Positions 1 through 4,002 of a stretch of 5,586 bases of DNA are shown here, piece after piece. The position numbers were made by a program, and so were the translations under genes. The stretch spans positions 1 to 5,586 of the forward strand of contig JALSHK010000059.1 of the NCBI GenBank assembly GCA_026982275.1. Reading direction: 5' to 3'. The first letter of the stretch is position 1. Every line of letters begins with the position of its first letter. A model generated the notes under the pieces. It was given only the letters and a program-made list of their open reading frames with translations. It did not search any database and was not told the origin of the DNA. Source of the stretch: Paracoccaceae bacterium. GTDB taxonomy: Bacteria; Pseudomonadota; Alphaproteobacteria; Rhodobacterales; Rhodobacteraceae.

Positions 1-594
1 ATGCTGACCTTCTATCTGATCTGGTGGGCGATTGGAGTGGTGGATGGGCTGATCGTGCCATGGGTGCCGAAAATCTACAATCCCTCCACCTATCTCGGGG
101 TGGATATTGCCGGCTTTGGTGTAATTGTATTCCTGATATTCACTGCCGCTGTCGGGGCGCTGACCAAGGGACTTTTCGGACGGCAGCTGGTTAAATTCGG
201 CGAGAATTTCGTGGACCGCATGCCGGTGGTGCGCAGCATCTATAATGCGCTCAAGCAAATTGCCGAAACCGTGCTGAGCCAGAGCAACAATTCCTTTCAG
301 CATGCCTGCCTTGTGGAGTACCCGCGCAAGGGCATCTGGGCCATTGCCTTTGTTTCGACCAAGACCAAGGGCGAGGTGCTGGAAAAATCCGAACCGGATG
401 AAATGTATTCGATCTTCCTGCCCACCACGCCAAACCCGACCTCGGGCTTTCTGCTTTTCTTGCCGCGCAGCGATGTTGTCTTGCTGGATATGACGGTGGA
501 AGAAGCCGCCAAGCTGGTGATCTCTGCGGGCCTTGTAACCCCGCCAACCGCTGCCGAAGTAGCCGCAGGAAAAAAGCTGCCCGCCCCTAAATGA
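1..594 (+). CDS. DUF502 family membrane protein, 5' end cut by window
   Basis: This is a DUF502 protein, a conserved inner-membrane family of unknown biochemical function that is widespread in proteobacteria. Residues 3-22 are the end of a first membrane segment with the tryptophan pair and VDG typical of the family. Residues 36-57 form a second glycine-rich segment. The hallmark stretch MPVVRSIYNALKQ lies at about 74-86 and is followed by a soluble beta-rich cytoplasmic domain with an FLPTTPNPTSGF-like loop near 140-151. Family members usually have 10-20 more N-terminal residues completing the first helix, so the ATG at base 1 is probably an internal methionine and the true start lies upstream. 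The tail after about residue 180 is low-complexity (Ala/Lys/Pro). The stop overlaps the next gene's start as ATGA at 591-594, which implies a shared transcript. Family assignment is confident; function is unknown. Confidence 0.88.
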   Translation: MLTFYLIWWAIGVVDGLIVPWVPKIYNPSTYLGVDIAGFGVIVFLIFTAAVGALTKGLFGRQLVKFGENFVDRMPVVRSIYNALKQIAETVLSQSNNSFQHACLVEYPRKGIWAIAFVSTKTKGEVLEKSEPDEMYSIFLPTTPNPTSGFLLFLPRSDVVLLDMTVEEAAKLVISAGLVTPPTAAEVAAGKKLPAPK

Positions 595-1205
595 TCGCCG
601 CCCTTTCTACCGGGTTTTTGACCTCCTTTGCGCTTATTCTGGCCATTGGTTCGCAGAATGCCTTCGTGCTGCGACAGGGGATATTGCAGCGCCACGTGTT
701 TGCCGTCAGCCTGACCTGCGCGCTTTCCGATGCGGTGCTGATCGGGCTGGGGGTGGTGGGTTTTGGCGCGATGGTGGCGCTATTTCCTTCGCTGCCTGCG
801 ATCATGAGCCTCGCGGGTGCGGTGTTTCTGTTTGCCTATGGAAGCTTGCGATTTTGGGCCTCCTGGCGCGGGCAGGGGCATCTGGAGCTGGGCCGGTCGA
901 CCCAGACCCTGCGCGGCGCCATCGCCACCAGCCTGCTATTTACCTGGCTGAATCCGCATGTGTATCTCGATACATTGGGCCTGATCGGGGCGGTTTCCAC
1001 CCGGTTTGATATGCTCGCAGACAAGGTCTGGTTTACCATCGGGGCGATTTTTGCATCTTTTATATTTTTCTTTTCATTAGGTTACGGTGCGAAGTTCATC
1101 TCGCCATTTATGCAATCCACTCGCTCATGGCGGATATTGGATTTTGCGGTCGGGGTATTGATGTGGGCTTTGGCCGCCTCACTGATTCCCGGAATCACCG
1201 CTTGA
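591..1205 (+). CDS. LysE/ArgO family amino-acid exporter
   Basis: A 204-residue integral membrane protein, the usual length for LysE/ArgO/RhtB transporters, which export basic or other amino acids from the cytoplasm by proton-coupled transport. Seen in the sequence: an N-terminal helix ending in the signature GSQNAFVLRQG (20-30), a conserved Asp at 47 in helix 2, the loop motif LNPHVYLDT (120-128) and about six hydrophobic segments (2-22, 39-60, 68-88, 108-130, 141-166, 180-200). The GSQNAFVLRQG and NPHVYLDT motifs favour the LysE/ArgO branch over RhtB, so arginine or lysine are likely substrates, but specificity cannot be read from sequence. The ATG overlaps the DUF502 stop. The only purine-rich stretch (AGGA, 567-570) is about 20 bases upstream, too far for normal initiation, so translation is probably coupled. 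No ArgP/LysG-type LysR regulator, the common partner, is nearby. Confidence 0.92.
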   Translation: MIAALSTGFLTSFALILAIGSQNAFVLRQGILQRHVFAVSLTCALSDAVLIGLGVVGFGAMVALFPSLPAIMSLAGAVFLFAYGSLRFWASWRGQGHLELGRSTQTLRGAIATSLLFTWLNPHVYLDTLGLIGAVSTRFDMLADKVWFTIGAIFASFIFFFSLGYGAKFISPFMQSTRSWRILDFAVGVLMWALAASLIPGITA

Positions 1206-1318
1206 GAATCGCTCTGGCAGCAAATCTGACACGCATTGCCGGATTCAGTGTTGAAAATGTCACACTCCGGGCGATGAATTGAACTTAATAGGCTAAGATC
1301 GCCATTTATAACAGTTTT
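1206..1318. other. Gap after lysE-like gene, upstream part
   Basis: The first half of the 246-base non-coding stretch between the exporter and the convergent regulator. No credible ORF is seen. There is no terminator immediately behind the exporter stop. The only local symmetry is TGACA (1227-1231) against TGTCA (1258-1262) with a 26-base loop and no T-tract, too weak to call. The right part, 1278-1312, holds promoter-like boxes described separately. Confidence 0.6.
1278..1312 (+). promoter_or_regulatory. Candidate promoter for the small RNA
   Basis: TATAAC at 1307-1312 matches five of six bases of a housekeeping -10 box and would start transcription near G1319, exactly where the first stem-loop begins. 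A matching -35 box at 16-18 bases is poor (TTAATA, 1285-1290). An alternative reading fits a heat-shock sigma (RpoH) promoter: ATTGAAC at 1278-1284 resembles CTTGAAA, then 15 bases, then CGCCATTT at 1300-1307, which matches the CCCCATNT consensus at all but one position. The two readings overlap and cannot be separated by eye. Confidence 0.35.
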
Positions 1319-1443
1319 GCAGAATTATTCCCTTGGCGGAAAGCTGCCCAAGGATTATAAGGGAATCACTGCTCGATAGGTTTCTTGCCTGTATGAAACC
1401 TGCCTCAAGACTTAGCGCCCTCCTCGTGAGGGCGTTTTTTTTT
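1319..1443 (+). ncRNA. Candidate trans-acting small RNA or structured 3' UTR
   Basis: About 125 bases without a credible ORF that fold into three consecutive stem-loops. Stem-loop 1 spans 1319-1372: GCAG (1319-1322) can pair with CTGC (1369-1372), and ATTCCCTT (1327-1334) pairs perfectly with AAGGGAAT (1359-1366). A competing inner hairpin pairs CCTTGG (1331-1336) with CCAAGG (1348-1353), extended by three pairs around an AAAG tetraloop. Stem-loop 2 pairs AGGTTTC (1378-1384) with GAAACCT (1395-1401) around a 10-base loop. Stem-loop 3 is the terminator at 1416-1443. A promoter-like box ends seven bases before the first stem. This arrangement is typical of stand-alone bacterial small RNAs. I do not recognise a known family: it lacks the conserved marks of SRP RNA, RNase P, tmRNA and the common riboswitches. 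The main alternative is a processed exporter 3' UTR. Confidence 0.5.
1416..1443 (+). terminator. Strong rho-independent terminator
   Basis: A perfect 7-bp stem, CGCCCTC (1416-1422) with GAGGGCG (1428-1434), has a five-base loop CTCGT and runs directly into nine T residues (1435-1443). The T-tract is on the + strand only, so it ends transcripts coming from the exporter or the candidate small RNA. On the - strand the hairpin is followed by mixed sequence, so it is not a good terminator for the convergent regulator gene, whose stop codon lies eight bases beyond the T-tract. Confidence 0.92.
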
Positions 1444-1451
1444 GCTGTTTC

Positions 1452-2081
1452 TCAGCCATTTGATTGCGAGGTCACCCATAGGATCACCGCATCCTCCGGG
1501 CTGATCGAGATCATATTATGGCCCATGGTAGCGTCATAATAGGCGCTATCTCCGGCCTGCAAGCGCACCGGCTGGTAAAACTCCGAGAAAAACTCGATCT
1601 CGCCGGATAGCACATAGAGGAATTCCTCGCCATCATGGCGCACCCAGCCGTCAAATTCCTCAAAGGCGCGGGCGCGCACGGTGGCGCGGTATGGCAGCAT
1701 GCGCTTATGGGTGAGATCGGCAGCGATAATTTCATGCTCGTAAGTGGCGGTAATATGCGCCCGCCCTTCCCCGCCCCGCGTGATAGAACGCCGCGCCAAA
1801 ATTTTGCCCGAAGCAGGCGGGGTGAAGAGCTGCGGCACCGAAATTCCCAGCCCCGAGGCCAGCTTTCGCACCGCTTCAAAGGTCGGAGACATCTGGCCGT
1901 TTTCGATTTTGGAAAGGGTGGAGCGCGCCAGCCCCACAGCTTCGGCGGTCTGCGCCAGCGTCCAGCCGCGGGCCTTGCGCAGGGTGCGCAACCGCGCGCC
2001 AAGGTCAAGCTGGGCCGGGGTCTCGCGCTCGCGTTTGTCGCGCTCGATCGAGAGAACTGTAGGTTCGGGTAGTTCTGGCAT
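1452..2081 (-). CDS. XRE-family transcriptional regulator with cupin sensor domain
   Basis: A 209-residue two-domain regulator of the HTH_XRE plus cupin_2 class, whose members bind DNA as dimers and often respond to a small ligand or metal held in the cupin barrel. The helix-turn-helix occupies about residues 28-86, with the recognition region GLARSTLSKIENGQMSP (50-66). The cupin covers about 128-205: motif 1 includes H149, E152/E153 and G160 (HDGEEFLYVLSG), and motif 2 runs from G177 to H188-N189. The first histidine of the classical HxH pair is Arg/Val-like here, so metal binding is uncertain. I chose ATG at 2081 because GAGGA (2090-2086 on the - strand) sits four bases upstream. Longer starts at 2123 (ATG) or 2129 (TTG) lack such a site, and 2129 falls in a likely -35 box. 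The gene is divergent from the DsbA-like gene and is presumably its regulator and its own. Confidence 0.88.
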   Translation of the reverse strand: MPELPEPTVLSIERDKRERETPAQLDLGARLRTLRKARGWTLAQTAEAVGLARSTLSKIENGQMSPTFEAVRKLASGLGISVPQLFTPPASGKILARRSITRGGEGRAHITATYEHEIIAADLTHKRMLPYRATVRARAFEEFDGWVRHDGEEFLYVLSGEIEFFSEFYQPVRLQAGDSAYYDATMGHNMISISPEDAVILWVTSQSNG

Positions 2082-2100
2082 AATATCCTCGATTTCTGTC

Positions 2101-2129
2101 TTTATGCGCGCTCGCTGCGGCATCGGCAA
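2101..2129 (-). promoter_or_regulatory. Candidate sigma-70 type promoter of the XRE-cupin gene
   Basis: On the - strand TTGCCG (2129-2124) and CATAAA (2106-2101) are separated by 17 bases. Each box matches four of six consensus positions, with the important TTG of the -35 intact. Transcription would start near 2095-2093, giving a leader of about 13 bases that contains the GAGGA ribosome site. It supports the short start at 2081. Confidence 0.5.
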
Positions 2130-2132
2130 GAG

Positions 2133-2143
2133 CGGATATTCCG
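2133..2143. repeat. Small dyad in the divergent control region
   Basis: CGGA (2133-2136), TAT, TCCG (2140-2143) is an 11-base perfect inverted repeat. It lies between the presumed -35 boxes of the regulator (ending at 2129) and of the DsbA-like gene (starting at 2144), a sensible place for an operator acting on both. It is short, so chance occurrence is quite possible. Confidence 0.3.
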
Positions 2144-2172
2144 TTGCATACCCATTCGCTTTGCGCCAATGT
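2144..2172 (+). promoter_or_regulatory. Weak candidate promoter of the DsbA-like/MFS operon
   Basis: TTGCAT (2144-2149) is followed after 17 bases by CAATGT (2167-2172). The -35 keeps TTG but the -10 is poor, which would suit a promoter needing an activator or one tightly controlled. The start would fall near 2179, leaving a leader of only about 13 bases. This is a guess from position and box similarity. Confidence 0.25.
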
Positions 2173-2185
2173 AGCCCGAAAGCGA
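2156..2185. repeat. Inverted repeat over the DsbA-like gene's promoter and ribosome site
   Basis: TCGCTTT (2156-2162) is the exact reverse complement of AAAGCGA (2179-2185), with 16 bases between. The right arm overlaps the ribosome-binding sequence GAGG (2184-2187) of the DsbA-like gene, and the centre lies on the weak -10 box. It may be a two-site operator or an RNA hairpin hiding the ribosome site, provided the transcript starts upstream of 2156. Confidence 0.35.
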
Positions 2186-2191
2186 GGCCAC

Positions 2192-2836
2192 ATGACCAGC
2201 ATTGAAATCATATCCGACCCGATCTGCCCCTGGTGCTATATCGGAAAAACCCGCTTTGAGCGCGCGCTGGCCGAGCGGCCCGATCACGGGTTTGAAATCA
2301 GCTGGAAGCCGTTTCAGCTAAATCCGAATATGCCGCCCGAAGGCATGGACCGGCGCGAATATCTGGAGCGGAAATTTGGAGGGAAAGAGGCTGCATGGCA
2401 GGTTTATGAAGATATCCGCAAGGCCGCAAAAGGAGATGGCCTGAAGCTCAGGCTGGATAAAATCACCCGCACCCCCAATACCGTAAACGCCCATCGGCTG
2501 ATCCACTGGGCGGGAATTGAAGGCGTGCAGAACGAAACCGTAGCGGCGCTATTTATTGCCAATTTTGAAGAAGGCAAGGATATTTCCGATCCCGCGCTGC
2601 TGGCCGATATCGCCGAAAGCGTCGGCATGGAGCGCGAAGTGGCCCTGCGGCTGCTGGCCTCGGATGCGGATCGGGACGAAACGATTGCCGAGGATGCCAA
2701 GGCCCGCGAGATGGGGGTTCAGGGCGTCCCGACCTTCCTTATCGATGGCCAGTATGTGGTGACCGGCGCGCGCGACACCGCCTTCTGGGTGGACCTGATC
2801 GACGAGATCAACCAGATCAAAGCCGCCAATATATGA
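2192..2836 (+). CDS. DsbA family oxidoreductase, FrnE-like
   Basis: A 214-residue thioredoxin-fold protein of the FrnE/DsbA-like group (related to 2-hydroxychromene-2-carboxylate isomerases), thought to act in thiol-disulfide exchange in the cytoplasm. The family hallmark SDPICPWCYIG opens the protein, with the redox pair C12-C15 in a CPWC motif. The helical insertion covers about 50-165, and the cis-proline loop GVPTF has P180. There is no signal peptide, unlike periplasmic DsbA. I chose ATG 2192 over an in-frame TTG at 2144 because GAGG (2184-2187) precedes it and the conserved beta strand begins right after it. The 214-residue length is normal for the group. The gene is divergent from the XRE-cupin gene. 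Its stop overlaps the start of the MFS gene (ATGA, 2833-2836), so the pair is an operon. A role in oxidative or electrophile stress is plausible by family, but the substrate is unknown. Confidence 0.93.
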   Translation: MTSIEIISDPICPWCYIGKTRFERALAERPDHGFEISWKPFQLNPNMPPEGMDRREYLERKFGGKEAAWQVYEDIRKAAKGDGLKLRLDKITRTPNTVNAHRLIHWAGIEGVQNETVAALFIANFEEGKDISDPALLADIAESVGMEREVALRLLASDADRDETIAEDAKAREMGVQGVPTFLIDGQYVVTGARDTAFWVDLIDEINQIKAANI

Positions 2837-4002
2837 ACCTGCGTTTTATTGCGCTGGTGGCCCTGCTCACCAGCCTGCTTGCTTTTGGCACCGATGCCAT
2901 GCTGCCCGCCCTGCCCGAGATCGGGGCGGCGCTGGGGGTGAGCGAGCCTAATCGCGTGCAACTCGTTGTTTCGAGCTTTATGCTGGGTGCGGGGCTGGGG
3001 CAGCTTTTTTTCGGGCCGTTTTCGGATTATCTAGGCAGAAAACCGGCGATCCTGCTGGGGCTTGGCATATTTATCGCGGGCTGTGTGGTGTCGCTTATCG
3101 CGCAAAGCTTCGAGATGATGCTGGCGGGGCGGGTGCTGCAAGGCCTCGGGGTGGCGGGGCCGCGCACGGCCAGCATTGCCATGGTGCGCGATCTTTACAA
3201 GGGCCGCGAAATGGCGCGGATCATGTCTTTTGTGATGGTGGTGTTTATCCTTGTCCCGGCCTTGGCCCCGCTGATGGGGCAAGTGGTGATGCTCGCATGG
3301 GGCTGGCGCTCGGTATTTGTGTCTTTCATCCTGTTTGCGATGCTGGCCTTTATCTGGATGGCGCTTGGCCAGCCCGAAACCCACAGAGCGCGGCGGCGGT
3401 TTTCTTGGCTGGATATGGCGCGCGCACTGACTGCGGTATTTTCCAATCGGCAAACCATGGGATTTGCCCTGGTTGCAGGGCTGAATTTTTCGGCATTTGT
3501 GGCATATCTCAGCTCTATAGAGCAAATATTCCGCGAGGTTTTTCTGGTTGGCCAGCTATTCCCGCTTTATTTCTCGATTATGGCTCTGGCGATCGGGGGG
3601 GCAGCCTTTATCAATGGCCATCTGGTCATGCGGCTGGGCATGCACAGGCTGATCACCATCGCCGTAAGGGCAATAGCCGGATTTTCAGCAATCTATACCC
3701 TCATCCTTTTGCTAGATCCTTCCGCCGAAAGCCTGTGGCTGTTTCTCGCATGGGGGGTGCTTTCGTTTTTCAGCGTCGGGCTGGTATTTGGCAATGTGAA
3801 TGCGCTGGCAATGGAACCGATGGGCGAGAATGCCGGCATTGCGGCGGCCACTATCGGCGCGGTTTCCACCGTGATCGCCGTGGCCGTCGGCGTGCCGCTG
3901 GGGCAGCTATATGATGGCAGCACCTTGCCGCTGGTGGCGGGGTTTGCTGCGCTGGGGCTGGGCACATTGCTTATGATCCGGCTTACCCCGCGCTCGCCCT
4001 AG
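2833..4002 (+). CDS. Bcr/CflA-type MFS multidrug efflux transporter
   Basis: A 389-residue, roughly 12-helix inner-membrane transporter of the DHA1 drug:proton antiporter group, close to the Bcr/CflA subfamily (about 390-400 residues). Visible marks are the helix-1 motif GTDAMLPALPEI (19-30), MFS motif A in the loop after helix 2 as GPFSDYLGRK (61-70), the Bcr-like helix-4 stretch GRVLQGLGVAGPRTASIAMVRDLYKGRE, a helix-5 motif C variant with APLMGQ, and QPETH closing the first half. Known members export antibiotics such as bicyclomycin, sulfonamides or chloramphenicol, or cysteine and dipeptides; the substrate here cannot be inferred. It starts inside the stop of the DsbA-like gene with no ribosome site of its own (upstream bases are AT/C-rich), so translation is likely coupled. 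Its TAG stop interlocks with that of mfd on the opposite strand. Confidence 0.92.
   Translation: MNLRFIALVALLTSLLAFGTDAMLPALPEIGAALGVSEPNRVQLVVSSFMLGAGLGQLFFGPFSDYLGRKPAILLGLGIFIAGCVVSLIAQSFEMMLAGRVLQGLGVAGPRTASIAMVRDLYKGREMARIMSFVMVVFILVPALAPLMGQVVMLAWGWRSVFVSFILFAMLAFIWMALGQPETHRARRRFSWLDMARALTAVFSNRQTMGFALVAGLNFSAFVAYLSSIEQIFREVFLVGQLFPLYFSIMALAIGGAAFINGHLVMRLGMHRLITIAVRAIAGFSAIYTLILLLDPSAESLWLFLAWGVLSFFSVGLVFGNVNALAMEPMGENAGIAAATIGAVSTVIAVAVGVPLGQLYDGSTLPLVAGFAALGLGTLLMIRLTPRSP

Noticed and set aside
1049..1085. AT-rich, T-rich stretch resembling a terminator tail or transferred DNA
   Set aside because: It encodes a phenylalanine-rich fifth membrane helix of the exporter in frame, and no hairpin precedes it.
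1227..1262. TGACA/TGTCA inverted repeat after the exporter
   Set aside because: Only five pairs with a 26-base loop and no T-tract; expected by chance at this length.
1333..1539. 68-residue + strand ORF beginning at a TTG
   Set aside because: It runs through the candidate RNA, the terminator with its T-tract and the end of the regulator gene; it has no ribosome site and no recognisable domain.
2082..2191. N-terminal extensions of both divergent genes from TTG starts at 2129 (-) and 2144 (+)
   Set aside because: The extended peptides lack family similarity, have no ribosome sites and overlap promoter-like boxes; ATG starts with GAGG-type sites exist at 2081 and 2192.
3031..3525. 164-residue - strand ORF rich in His, Arg and Lys
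   Set aside because: It is opposite the well-supported MFS gene; the composition is what the reverse complement of membrane-protein codons gives, and no start signal or domain is seen.
3297..3914. 205-residue + strand ORF in another frame of the MFS gene
   Set aside because: It is an out-of-frame shadow of the transporter, with Gly/Arg/His-rich low-quality sequence and no domain.
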